From positions 248,001-312,000 of the forward strand of contig CAYSOF010000004.1 in the NCBI GenBank assembly GCA_964432595.1: DNA of 64,000 bases. Reading direction: 5' to 3'. The notes beneath the pieces were generated by a model. That model saw only the letters and a program-made list of their open reading frames with translations, did no database searches and was not told where the DNA came from. The position numbers and the translations under genes are program-made. Source of the stretch: DASYLJ01 sp964432595 (GTDB taxonomy: Bacteria > Desulfobacterota > Binatia > DP-6). Within the stretch, counting starts at the first letter, position 1. Each line of letters opens with the position of its first letter. Of this stretch, positions 35,270 to 45,172 are shown in pieces.

Positions 35270-36471
35270 GATGCGACACCCTCCATCGTCGGCGACGTTC
35301 CCGCAACCTCGGCCGCGAGCCGCGCGACGTGCGGCCGGAGCGCGGGCGCCAGCCAGCCGGGCCGGTCGATCCACTGGGGATAGATGGCGAGGCGCTCGGC
35401 CAGCCGATAGCCGGCGGCGGCGCACGTGTCGGCCAGCGCCGCGACGTGCGGCCACGGCGCCTCGGGATTCACATAGTCGGGCGTCAGCGGCGAGATGCCG
35501 CCCCAGTCGTTCAGCCCGGCACGCAGCAAGAGCGCATGGTCGTCGGGCGAGAGGTTCGGCGGCGCCTGCACGCTGATCTCGTCGTCGAGGAGGAGGCGGG
35601 CGACGGCGATGGTGCGCGCCAGGTCGACGGCCTCCGGCTCCGGCGCGTCGGCGAGTGGGATCGTCGGCTTGGCGCGGAAGTTCTGCACGATGACTTCCTG
35701 GATGTGGCCGTGCGCGCGATGGAGATCGCGGATGGCGACGAGCGTGTCGACGCGTTCGGCGAGCGTCTCGCCGATGCCGATCAGGAGCCCCGTCGTGAAG
35801 GGGATGCGCAGCTCGCCGGCCTCGCGCAGCATCTGGAGGCGCAGCGCGGGGTCCTTGTCGGGCGCCCACTGGTGCACCTGACCGCGCTCGCGCAGCCGCG
35901 GCGAGACGTTCTCGAGCATGAGGCCGAGGCTCACGTTGACGTCGCGCAGGCGCGCCATCTCGTCGCGCGAGAGGAGTCCCGCGTTCGTGTGCGGCAGGAG
36001 CCCTCGACGAAGCGCGATCTCGCACGCCTCGTAGACGTAGCCCGCCGTGGTCTCGTGGCCGAGCTCGCGCAGCGTCGAGCGAAAGCCGCGGAAGGCGAGC
36101 TCCGGCTTGTCGCCGAGGCACATGAGCGCTTCCTTGCAGCCCAAGGCGCGGCCACGCGCCGACCACGCGTCGACGTCCTCCGGACGCATCGTCCACGCGT
36201 CGGGATCGTCGGGGTCCTTGCGGAAGGTGCAGTAGGTGCAGCGGTCGCGGCAGAGGTTGGTGACGGGCAGGAAGACCTTCGGCGAGTAGGTGACCGTGCG
36301 TCCCCAGTGGGCGTCGCGGCGCGCGGCGGCGACGTCGAGCAGCGTGTCGGTGACGGCGGTGTCACCGAGGAGCGCCGTCGCGTCATCGGCCGCCAGCGGC
36401 TCGCCGGCAGCGACGCGATCGAGCACCTCGAGAAGGGGGAGGCGGGTGGTGCCGTGCGCGGAAGGCGGCAT
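35266..36471 (-). CDS. cofG: Fo synthase subunit CofG (radical SAM)
   Basis: A 401-residue radical SAM partner of CofH. The cluster motif is LCRDRCTYCTFRKD; ALMCLGDKPELAF, LPHTNAGLLSRDEMARL and TTGLLIGIGETLAERVDTL are characteristic. First gene of the cofG-cofH-cofD-cofE-LLM run, in which every junction overlaps except the last. In actinobacteria CofG and CofH are fused (FbiC); here they are separate, as in archaea and other bacteria. No CofC/FbiD guanylyltransferase is in the window, so that step must be encoded elsewhere. Confidence 0.95.
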   Translation of the reverse strand: MPPSAHGTTRLPLLEVLDRVAAGEPLAADDATALLGDTAVTDTLLDVAAARRDAHWGRTVTYSPKVFLPVTNLCRDRCTYCTFRKDPDDPDAWTMRPEDVDAWSARGRALGCKEALMCLGDKPELAFRGFRSTLRELGHETTAGYVYEACEIALRRGLLPHTNAGLLSRDEMARLRDVNVSLGLMLENVSPRLRERGQVHQWAPDKDPALRLQMLREAGELRIPFTTGLLIGIGETLAERVDTLVAIRDLHRAHGHIQEVIVQNFRAKPTIPLADAPEPEAVDLARTIAVARLLLDDEISVQAPPNLSPDDHALLLRAGLNDWGGISPLTPDYVNPEAPWPHVAALADTCAAAGYRLAERLAIYPQWIDRPGWLAPALRPHVARLAAEVAGTSPTMEGVAS

Positions 36472-36542
36472 GGGAGACCGATTCGCAGCTACCTGCGGGT
36501 CCCCAGCGTGTCAAGGCAACGTCACCCTTCCGGGCGCGTCGC

Positions 36543-37634
36543 TCAGCCGTTCGACGCGATGCGCGGAAGCTCGGCGGCGGCGACCACCGGCACGGTGATC
36601 TCGCACGTCGTCCCGCCGCGGCTCGCCGTCATCGCGAGCCCCGCGCCGAGCGTCCGGACGAGCCGTCCCGCGAGGCGCAGCCCGAAGCCGAGGAGCCGGG
36701 GTGGATCGGCGCCCGGCCGGCCGGCGATGACGTCCTGGGTCTCGGCGATCAGCTCGGGAGCGATGCCGCCGCCGCTGTCACGGACCTCGAGGATCACCTG
36801 GTCACGCAACTGACGCGCGGACAGGACGACCTGACCCGCCGACGTGTAGCGGACCGCGTTGTCGGCGAGGGCGCGCACGAGGCGCGTGATCTTGTCCTCG
36901 TCGGTCGTCGCGACCAGGTCCGTCGGGACGTCGATCGTGATCGTGATGCCCTTCTGCGACGCCGCGGTCGCCAGCTCGCCCTGGACGTGGACCAGCACGT
37001 TCGCGAGGTGCACGGGCGCCAGGTTGATCGGCACCAGGCCGCGATCGAGCTCGACCATGTAGAAGAGCGTCTCGACGTAGCTCAGCAGCGCCGACGAGTT
37101 CGCCTGGATGCGGTCGAGCGCCAGCTTCTGCTCCTGCGACAGCGGCGCGTCCTGCTCGTCGCTCATCATGGTCGAGTAGCCCATGATGACGTTCAGCGGC
37201 GTGCGGAACTCGTGCGAGAGCGTCGCGAGGATCTGCTCGGGTGCGGACCGCAGGCGACGCAGCGCGGTCCGGCGGGCGAGCGCCGCCTGGACGACGTGGC
37301 GCACATGGTCGCAGTCGAACGGCTTCGAGAGGTAGTCGAAGGCGCGGTTCCGCAGGCCCTGGATCGCGGTGTCGAACGACCCGTAGCCGGTGATGATCAG
37401 GACCTCGATCTCGGGATCGATCTTCTTGATGGCCTCGAGGACGCTGATGCCGCCCATCCCGGGCATCCGCAGGTCGAGGGTGACCAGGTCGACGGTCTCG
37501 CGGGCGCAGATGCCGAGCGCCTCGTCGCCGGAGCCGGCGGTCATGATCTCGTACTCCGCGCCGAGGATGGCCCGGAGGGACTCGCGTACCCCCAGCTCGT
37601 CATCGACGATGAGCACCCGCGGAAGTTGCGTCAT
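36543..37634 (-). CDS. Receiver-histidine kinase hybrid
   Basis: A 363-residue protein with an N-terminal receiver (VLIVDDELGVRESLRA, phosphoacceptor Asp54 in LVTLDLRMPGM, switch Lys in FDYLSKPFD), then HisKA with SHEFRTPLNVIMGYS, and an ATPase domain with DSGGGIAPE and LLGFGLRLAGRLV. Same layout as the gene at 2639-3784. It is the last of four consecutive minus-strand signalling genes and is separated from the NtrC-type gene by 178 nt. It ends 71 nt before cofG in the same direction. Confidence 0.92.
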   Translation of the reverse strand: MTQLPRVLIVDDELGVRESLRAILGAEYEIMTAGSGDEALGICARETVDLVTLDLRMPGMGGISVLEAIKKIDPEIEVLIITGYGSFDTAIQGLRNRAFDYLSKPFDCDHVRHVVQAALARRTALRRLRSAPEQILATLSHEFRTPLNVIMGYSTMMSDEQDAPLSQEQKLALDRIQANSSALLSYVETLFYMVELDRGLVPINLAPVHLANVLVHVQGELATAASQKGITITIDVPTDLVATTDEDKITRLVRALADNAVRYTSAGQVVLSARQLRDQVILEVRDSGGGIAPELIAETQDVIAGRPGADPPRLLGFGLRLAGRLVRTLGAGLAMTASRGGTTCEITVPVVAAAELPRIASNG

Positions 37635-37812
37635 GACGAGACGGATCGAGCAGAAAACATGCCACCATCGCGTCGAAGAAGGCCTCGTACTACCGTGGGC
37701 CCGCGGCGGGGCGGACTACCCCGGGCGTCCAAATCTGAACGGGGCGGGACCCCAGCGGCACACTGCTGGACTCACTCCCGCGGTGTGACGCCATGCGGAG
37801 CGCCCGAGCCAG

Positions 37813-39209
<1,397 letters not shown>

Positions 39210-39210
<1 letters not shown>

Positions 39211-40574
39211 CAGCCTCCGTGTGATTCCGGATCGGCGACCGGCAGCCGGACCACCAGCGTGGTCCGACCGTCGGTCTCGGGGACGACACCCAGCGTACCG
39301 CCGTTGCGCTCGATGACCGCGCGCGCGAGCGTGAACGGGAGCGGCAGCAGGGTGGGATCGTTCAGGGACTGGGCCCCGTCGGGCGCGGCCAGCTGGCGCA
39401 GGCGCGACGCGGCCGCGCCGCCCGCGGCGAACCCGACGCGCACGACGCCGTTCGCCGACGCGTCGAGCACCAGATCCTCGCGCGGCGGGATCTCGCGCAC
39501 GACGCCGGCCAACAGGTTCCGCAGCGCGTAGGCGACGTGCTCGGGATCGGCGGCGCAGCGCGCGGCGGGATCGCCCGCGCGACGCACCGTCACGGAGCGC
39601 GCGCGCAGCTCGGGCTCGACGTCGGCCAGCAGGCGGTCGAGGAGGGCGCCCACCTCGAGCGCGCGCGGCTGCGGGCTTTCCAGATGGGCGAACTCCAGCA
39701 CGTTCTCGAGAAGCCCGTCCATGCGCGCGATCGCCTCGCCCGAGAGCGTCGCGAACCGGCCGCGCAGCTCGGCGTCTTCGAGAAGCGCCGGCAGATGATC
39801 CGCGAACGTCTTGATGGTGACGAGCGGGTTCTTGAGCTCGTGCGCCATCTCCGCGAGCAGCATCTCCAGATGGGCGCGGTCCTCCGCCGGTGGCTCCGGC
39901 GCGGGCTCCACGGGGGCCGCAGCCAGCGCGAGGTCATCGACGTCGACCGCCGCGGCGTCGCCCGCGCGCAGCAACGCTCGCGCGACGACGGCCTCGAGCT
40001 CCGCCTGATCGCCCGGCCACTCGCGCGCCGCCAGCGTCGCGAGCGCGGCGTCGGTGAACCTCGGTGCGGCGCCGCCGCGCCGCGCCGCGAGCGTCGCCAA
40101 CGCCGCCGACGCGAGCGCCGGCAGCTCCTCGCGTCGATCGCCGAGCGACGGTACCCGCAGCGTCACGCTCGTGAGCCGCGCCGGCGGATCGCCGGCCGTC
40201 GTCGCGAGCACCCACACGAGGCCGTCGTCGAGCACGGCATCGAGCAGCAGCCGCGCGGCGGGGGCCAGGGTGTCGAGGTCGACGACGAGCGTCGCGCCCG
40301 CGGGGACGGCGCGCAGCCGCGGCCGCGCGCCGGTCACGGCCACCAACGGTCCGGGTCGACCGGCGATCGCGTGCAGCGCGCGTGCGAGGAGCAGCCGCGG
40401 ACCCGCCGCCGGCATGACGAGCGCTATGGGCACGCCGAGCGCCGCCGCGTCGCGGGCCAGCGACACCTGATGGGCCGCGTCGGCGGGCAGACGTGGCGGT
40501 GCGAGGACGGCGGCGGCCGCCTCGGGCGACATGGCCGGCAGCACGCACCGGCCGCGCGGCTCACCCCGTCGCAT
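39210..40574 (-). CDS. Histidine kinase with degenerate AAA+-like N terminus
   Basis: A 454-residue protein. Residues about 30-215 look like a decayed NtrC-type AAA+ module: LRVPSLGDRREELPALA resembles the LRERREDLPLL stretch and LAAREWPGDQAELEAVV resembles the YPWPGNVRELENLV stretch. No Walker A, Walker B or GAFTGA is present. HisKA follows, with MAHELKNPLVTIKTFADHLP, then an ATPase-like domain with a recognisable N-box (ALRNLLAG) but no DxGxG or GxGLGL motif. The ATPase domain may therefore be weak or inactive. Start at 40574 overlaps the upstream kinase by 14 nt; the ATG at 40532 is an alternative. Confidence 0.83.
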
Positions 40575-41724
40575 CCCGTTGCTCCGCAGCCGCCGGGAAC
40601 AGGATCGAGAACACCGTGCCGCCGCCCGCGCGCGGACGCGTCAGGATCGCACCGCCGTGATCGCTCATGATGCGGTGGGCGATGAAGAGCCCGAGGCCGC
40701 TGCCCGAGTCCTTCGTCGTGAAGAACGGGTCGAAGATCTGCTCGACCTGCTCGGCGGGGATGCCCGGGCCGGCGTCGGCGATGTCGATGACGCTCCAGCG
40801 CCCCTGCGGGCCCTCGTCGAGACGGCTGCGCACGTCGATGGTGGTGTGCGACGGCGACGCCTGGATGGCGTTCAGCAGGACGTTCATCAGCACCTGCTTG
40901 ACGCGCGCCTCGTCGGCCACGACGAGCGGCAGCGACTCCTCGAGGTCCGCGCCGAGCAGCACGTCGCGCTTGCGGCCTTCGGCCTCGAGCAACCGGATCG
41001 TCTGCTCGGTGAGGACGTTGAGGTCGCTCGGCTCGAGCTGTGCCGGCGACGGGCGCGAGAACGCCAGCAGGTCGTTGATGAGGGTGCAGATGCGCTCGAT
41101 CTCGCCGAGCGCCAGGTTGCGGAAGCCGGTGCGGAACTCCTCGTCGTGCAGGCGCTCGGGCAGCAACTGGATGAAGGTGCGCACCGAGACGAGCGGATTG
41201 CGGATCTCGTGCGCGACGCCGGCGGCGAGCGTGCCGAGCGCCGACAGTCGATCGGCGCGCGCGAGCAGCTCGCGGGCGTGCAGCAGGTCGCTCCGCAGGT
41301 TGCGCTGCTCGAGAAACTCGCCGGCGCCGTCGATCAGCCGGCGCACGAGCGTGCGATCGGCGGGCGGCAGCGGCGCGCCGCCGGCGCGTGCGAGGAGCAG
41401 CCGTCCGGTGTCACGGCCCGCGGCGTGCAGCGGGAGATCGGCGCTCCACGGGCCGTCGCCGGGCGTCGCGTCCGGCAGCATCGTCTTGAGTCGCACGCGG
41501 CCGAGCGTCGCGACGGTGACGAGGGCGTCGCCGGGCGACGGCTCGATCAGCAGCGCGGCGCGTTCGAGCCCGAGGGCGCGGCCGAGCAGCACCAGCAGCG
41601 CCCCGGCCGACGCCGGCCGATCATCGCGTCGAGGTCGACGTCCATCGTGGCGCCGTCGAGCCTTCGGCTCCTGATGGCGCGCCCCCCGCCTCCCGTTCGC
41701 TCCCACCAGCCCCACATCCTCCAC
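40561..41724 (-). CDS. Sensor histidine kinase (GAF-like), start uncertain
   Basis: A soluble kinase, up to 387 residues. Residues about 40-140 look like a GAF-type sensor (VLLGRALGLERAALLI). HisKA has GVAHEIRNPLVSVRTFIQLLP, and a well-formed ATPase domain has DAGPGIPAEQVEQIFDPFF, TTKDSGSGLGLFIAH. The sequence before residue about 38 in this frame is Arg-rich and not protein-like. In the +1 neighbouring frame an ATG at 41645 starts MDVDLDAMIGR, which would read well into PASAGALLVLLG if one base were shifted near 41613-41618. Either a frameshift or an unusual start must be assumed. First gene of the four-gene signalling cassette. Confidence 0.85.
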   Translation of the reverse strand: MEDVGLVGANGRRGARHQEPKARRRHDGRRPRRDDRPASAGALLVLLGRALGLERAALLIEPSPGDALVTVATLGRVRLKTMLPDATPGDGPWSADLPLHAAGRDTGRLLLARAGGAPLPPADRTLVRRLIDGAGEFLEQRNLRSDLLHARELLARADRLSALGTLAAGVAHEIRNPLVSVRTFIQLLPERLHDEEFRTGFRNLALGEIERICTLINDLLAFSRPSPAQLEPSDLNVLTEQTIRLLEAEGRKRDVLLGADLEESLPLVVADEARVKQVLMNVLLNAIQASPSHTTIDVRSRLDEGPQGRWSVIDIADAGPGIPAEQVEQIFDPFFTTKDSGSGLGLFIAHRIMSDHGGAILTRPRAGGGTVFSILFPAAAEQRDATG

Positions 41725-41747
41725 CGCGAGCCCGCGCTCGTCCCGGT

Positions 41748-41761
41748 GTGCAAATTTGCAC
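41748..41761. promoter_or_regulatory. 14-bp perfect palindrome upstream of signalling operon
   Basis: GTGCAAATTTGCAC is a perfect palindrome and AT-rich against a GC-rich background. It lies 24 nt upstream of the first open frame of the kinase operon and just past the stop of the small membrane-protein gene. It is a good operator candidate. It does not satisfy the spacing of a sigma54 promoter on either strand. Confidence 0.5.
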
Positions 41762-41788
41762 GGGTTCTAGTCGGGTAGTGTAAGGATG

Positions 41789-42154
41789 TCAATGCAATCC
41801 GAGTGATTCCGGCTCGGGACGCAGGGCGCGCAGGCGCAGCTGGAACGCGCCGATCGCGATCAGCAGCAATCCGAGCGACGTGAGTATCTGTCCGACGAGG
41901 AAGAGCAGCTCGTAGAAGCCGAGCTTCGCCTCGGCCATCGCCTGACGCTCCTGCGCTTCGCTCGCGGTGGGGAACAGCGCGGCGGGGTTCCTCGGCTTGG
42001 GCGGCGGGGCGTCGCGCACCACCTGACGATACTCCTCGAGCTTCGCGCGGCCCGCGATCATGTCGCCGAGGCCGACGCCCACCACGAGGATGCCGGCGAG
42101 AACGAAGCCGTTCCGCAGGAGCGCGCTGAGCGTGATGTCACCGGGCGACGCCAC
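41789..42154 (-). CDS. Two-TM membrane protein, unknown
   Basis: A 121-residue protein with two membrane helices (about 13-32, NGFVLAGILVVGVGLGDMIA; about 78-107, LLFLVGQILTSLGLLLIAI) separated by a polar loop rich in Pro and Glu. No family recognised. Start ATG at 42154, divergent from meaB by 59 nt. It is upstream of the signalling cassette in the same direction, so it may belong to it. Confidence 0.7.
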   Translation of the reverse strand: MASPGDITLSALLRNGFVLAGILVVGVGLGDMIAGRAKLEEYRQVVRDAPPPKPRNPAALFPTASEAQERQAMAEAKLGFYELLFLVGQILTSLGLLLIAIGAFQLRLRALRPEPESLGLH

Positions 42155-42213
42155 GGCCGCATCTTCCGTGCGCGCTTCGCGGCGGTCAAGGTGGTTGGAC
42201 CTGCGCGGCGAAG

Positions 42214-43209
42214 GTGCGACAATTCGCCGACGTGGCCGGAGATCGAACAGATGCGCTCGTCGAGCGGATGCTGGCCGGCGACCGCACCGCGCTGGCCCGG
42301 CTCATGACCCTGGTCGAGAACCGAGCCCCGGAGCTGCCGGCGGTAATGAGCCGGCTCTATCCGCGGACGGGGCGGGCGCACGTCGTCGGTCTCACCGGGC
42401 CGCCCGGCGCGGGCAAGTCGACGCTGGCCGATCGTCTCGTGGCGGATGCGCGGGCTGCGGGGAAGCGCGTCGGGGTCGTCGCCGTGGACCCGTCGAGCCC
42501 GTTCTCGGGCGGTGCGGTGCTAGGCGACCGCATCCGGATGCAGGCGCATTTCCTCGACCCCGGCGTCTTCATCCGCAGCCTGTCCACTCGGGGGAGCCAC
42601 GGCGGGTTGCCGCGGGCGGCACGGGACGTCGTGCGGCTCCTCGACGCCTACGGCATGGACCTCGTCCTCGTGGAGACGGTCGGCGTCGGACAAACCGAGC
42701 TGGACGTGATGCGGTTGGCTGATAGCATCGTCGTCGTGCTGGTGCCGGAAGCGGGCGACGCCGTGCAGATCATGAAGGCGGGGCTGCTCGAGATCGCCGA
42801 CGTGTTCGTCGTGAACAAGGCCGACCGGGACGGTGCCGATCGCATGCAGATGGAGCTCGCGCAGATGCTGCATCTGCGGCCGCCGTCGCCGTGGGAGATT
42901 CCGGTGGTCGCGACCCAGGCGGTGCGCGACGTCGGTGTCGGCGACGTGGTCGCGGCGCTCGCGCGGCATCGCGAGCACGTGACGTCGACCGGCGATCGGG
43001 CAGGGCGCGCGGCCGCACGCCGCGCCGCCGAGCTGGTCGACATCCTGGACGAGGAGCTGCGCCGCCGGCTCGAAGCGGGTCTCGCCGAGGCGCCGAACGG
43101 GGTCGTCGCGGCGGTGCGCAGCGGCGACACCGATCCATACACGGGCGCGATGCGTATCCTCTCCGATGCGACGACGTTGGCGGGTCTCGTGAGGAACCGC
43201 GACGCATGA
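42214..43209 (+). CDS. meaB: MeaB-type GTPase (methylmalonyl-CoA mutase chaperone)
   Basis: A 331-residue G3E GTPase. Visible motifs: Walker A LTGPPGAGKSTLAD, VVAVDPSSPFSGGAVLGDRIRM, ETVGVGQTELDV, and the specificity motif VVNKADRDGAD. These are diagnostic of MeaB/ArgK proteins, which load and protect B12-dependent mutases. No mutase subunit is within the window, so the client is elsewhere. Start is the GTG at 42214; a second GTG at 42232 is nearly as good. The stop overlaps the next gene by ATGA. Confidence 0.95.
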   Translation: MRQFADVAGDRTDALVERMLAGDRTALARLMTLVENRAPELPAVMSRLYPRTGRAHVVGLTGPPGAGKSTLADRLVADARAAGKRVGVVAVDPSSPFSGGAVLGDRIRMQAHFLDPGVFIRSLSTRGSHGGLPRAARDVVRLLDAYGMDLVLVETVGVGQTELDVMRLADSIVVVLVPEAGDAVQIMKAGLLEIADVFVVNKADRDGADRMQMELAQMLHLRPPSPWEIPVVATQAVRDVGVGDVVAALARHREHVTSTGDRAGRAAARRAAELVDILDEELRRRLEAGLAEAPNGVVAAVRSGDTDPYTGAMRILSDATTLAGLVRNRDA

Positions 43210-43916
43210 GTCGCGTCTTCGCGATCGGCGACATCCACGGCTGTCCGGGCGAGCTCGGCGCGTTGCTCGACGGCATGGGGCTCGAGCGCGGCGACACGGT
43301 GTGCTTCGTCGGCGACTACATCGATCGCGGCAAGGACTCGCGCGGCGTGATCGATCTGCTGCTCGCCTTCAGACGCCGCGACGACGTCCGGTCGATCTTC
43401 TTGAAGGGCAACCACGAGGACATGTGCCTGTCGTTCCTCGGCCGCGCCGGCCGCTGGGGCGAGTCGTGGCTGGTGAACGGCGGGGCCGAGGCCGTGCGCA
43501 GCTACGGCCTCGACGCGCGCTCGGCACCGGCGGCGCTCGAGGCGGCGATGCCCCCCGAGCACATCGCCTTCCTGGAGGGGCTCGAGCGCTCGCATCGCGA
43601 CCTCGGCTACCTGCTGGTGCACGCGGGGATTCGTCCCACGCGACGCTGGGAAGAGCAGAGCGACGAGGACCTGTTCTGGATCCGCGACGAGTTCATCTCG
43701 CGCCCGCACCAGCTGCCGGAGACGATCGTCTACGGGCACACGCCGGTGCGGCAGGTCTATGCGGATCTGCCGTACAAGATCGGGATCGACACGGGCCTCG
43801 TGTACGGCGGCTGCCTGACCGCGCTCGAGCTGCCGGACCAGACGCTGCACCAGGTCGTCGCCGGCGAGCGCCGCGTGCGCCGGTCCGCGCTGCCGCCGAG
43901 CCGCCGTCGGGCTTGA
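43206..43916 (+). CDS. PPP-family serine/threonine phosphatase
   Basis: A 236-residue metallophosphatase. The three signature motifs are complete: FAIGDIHGC (residues 5-13), FVGDYIDRGKDS and LKGNHEDMC, and the later metal ligands are in LVHAGIRP and VYGHTPV. Bacterial members of this size dephosphorylate proteins or hydrolyse diadenosine tetraphosphate (ApaH-like). It is translationally coupled to meaB through ATGA; the pairing has no obvious metabolic explanation. Confidence 0.92.
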   Translation: MSRVFAIGDIHGCPGELGALLDGMGLERGDTVCFVGDYIDRGKDSRGVIDLLLAFRRRDDVRSIFLKGNHEDMCLSFLGRAGRWGESWLVNGGAEAVRSYGLDARSAPAALEAAMPPEHIAFLEGLERSHRDLGYLLVHAGIRPTRRWEEQSDEDLFWIRDEFISRPHQLPETIVYGHTPVRQVYADLPYKIGIDTGLVYGGCLTALELPDQTLHQVVAGERRVRRSALPPSRRRA

Positions 43917-43941
43917 TTTCCCGCCGACGGGCCGCCATGTT
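43913..43941 (+). promoter_or_regulatory. Possible tRNA-Met promoter
   Basis: TTGATT (43913-43918) and CATGTT (43936-43941) with 17-nt spacing precede the tRNA by 18 nt. The -35 overlaps the phosphatase stop codon. Both boxes match only partly. Confidence 0.3.
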
Positions 43942-43959
43942 GCGACCCCTGCGGTTTTT

Positions 43960-44033
43960 GGCGGCGTAGCTCAGTTGGCTAGAGCGAGGGTCTCATAATC
44001 CCTAGGTCGGCTGTTCGATCCAGCCCGCCGCCA
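43960..44033 (+). tRNA. tRNA-Met (CAT), elongator
   Basis: A 74-nt cloverleaf: acceptor GGCGGCG/CGCCGCC fully paired (so not initiator), D arm GCTCAGTTGGCTAGAGC, anticodon stem AGGGT/TCCCT-type with loop CTCATAA, T arm GGCTG-TTCGATC-CAGCC, discriminator A. A lysidine-modified tRNA-Ile(CAT) is the alternative, but overall sequence resembles elongator Met. CCA is not encoded. Confidence 0.9.
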
Positions 44034-44194
44034 CTCAATTCCGCCGCAGCGTCGAGCACTCGAGTCGACGCGTTCGCGGCGACCTTCCGGCGCGGCTCGC
44101 TGCGCCCGCGAATCCCTGCACTTCACGAGGTTTCGCGAGCTCGCAGAACCCTTCTTTCGTTTCGCGGGCTCCAAGAGGTATCAAACCGACGTAC

Positions 44195-44752
44195 ATGACC
44201 TTGCCGACCGACGACGAGCTGCTCAGCGCCGCACGCAACGGCGATCGGATGGCACTCGACACCCTGCTGCGAGCTCATCGGCATGGGGTCTACCGCTACG
44301 GTCTTCGCGTCTGCCCGACGACGGAGGACGCCGAGGACGCCGTCCAGGAGACGCTGTGGGCAGCGACGCGCGCGATCAGGAGCTTTCGCGGGCCGGCCTC
44401 GTCGATCGCCAACTGGATGTTCACCATCGTCCGCCGCATGTGCTTCCGGTTCATCGACGGCCACCGGCGGGCAGCCGCGGATCGCGTCGTGGCCGACGAC
44501 CCGCTCCCGATCGCGTCGCTTGGTCCGGAAGACGTCGTCGCGGAGCGCCAGCGTGCCGAGCTCCTTTCGGCCGGCCTTCGCGCGCTCGATCCCCTCCACC
44601 GCGAAGTCGTCCTACTTCGCGACATCCAGGGGATCACTGCGCCCGAGGCAGCTGGCCGGCTCGGCATTTCGCTGGAGGCGCTGAAGAGTCGTCTTCACCG
44701 AGCACGCGCGAACCTGCGTGCTCAGATTCTCGCCCGCGCCGGCGCAGGCTGA
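44195..44752 (+). CDS. ECF-type sigma factor
   Basis: A 185-residue sigma70-family factor lacking regions 1 and 3. Region 2 shows EDAEDAVQETLWAATR followed by SIANWMFTIVRRMCFRF (-10 recognition/melting). Region 4 shows LDPLHREVVLLRDIQG with the helix-turn-helix ITAPEAAGRLGISLEALKSR, then LHRARANLR. No anti-sigma gene follows; instead a convergent gene overlaps its last 31 nt. The start is the ATG at 44195, 161 nt after tRNA-Met. Confidence 0.93.
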   Translation: MTLPTDDELLSAARNGDRMALDTLLRAHRHGVYRYGLRVCPTTEDAEDAVQETLWAATRAIRSFRGPASSIANWMFTIVRRMCFRFIDGHRRAAADRVVADDPLPIASLGPEDVVAERQRAELLSAGLRALDPLHREVVLLRDIQGITAPEAAGRLGISLEALKSRLHRARANLRAQILARAGAG

Positions 44753-45126
44753 GCCTCACCGCGCTTCGCGAGCGCGCGGCGGATCGCCCGCTCCAGCGCC
44801 TCCGCCTCGCCGCCGCACGCGACGATCGCGTCACGATCGACCAGAACGGTCGGGCGCGCGTTGGTGGTCCGGGCGAGGACGCATGGGAGCTCGCCCGCCG
44901 AAATGCCCCAGTCCGCGGGGAGCTCGTCGCGGTGCATCTCCGTCACCGGCATCCCGAGACGCGCCTCGCAGCGGTTCCACGCGGACCGCCGTCCGATGGC
45001 GCCATAGGTGATCTCGCAGAGCGGACATTCCTCGCGGCCAACGGCTTTCTTCACGACGTCGAGCAACATCGCGCGCACGCCGCTCCGGCCGTCGTAGACG
45101 AGGATCAGCTCCGTCGGGTTCGTCAT
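44722..45126 (-). CDS. Small CPLC-motif protein, unknown
   Basis: A 134-residue protein starting TNPTELILVYDGRSGVRAML, with a Cys pair in REECPLCEITYGAIG and a later conserved-looking TTNARPTVLVDRDAIVACGG. I recall related proteins in which a YDGDCGLC-like start and a CxLCxLTYG motif recur, suggesting a thioredoxin-like fold or metal site, but no function is established. Here the first cysteine pair is absent. A strong ribosome site (GGAGGTGC) fixes the ATG at 45126; the open frame upstream is not protein-like. It overlaps the end of the sigma gene by 31 nt in convergent orientation. Confidence 0.75.
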   Translation of the reverse strand: MTNPTELILVYDGRSGVRAMLLDVVKKAVGREECPLCEITYGAIGRRSAWNRCEARLGMPVTEMHRDELPADWGISAGELPCVLARTTNARPTVLVDRDAIVACGGEAEALERAIRRALAKRGEAQPAPARARI

Positions 45127-45172
45127 CTGCACCTCCTGCTGAATGGAGGCGTCGGACGCGCAAAAGGATTCG

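Noticed and set aside
41748..41761. Palindrome as a sigma54 promoter core
   Set aside because: TTGCA is present, but the GG and GC elements are 11 nt apart on the plus strand and no GG exists on the minus strand; 10 nt is required.
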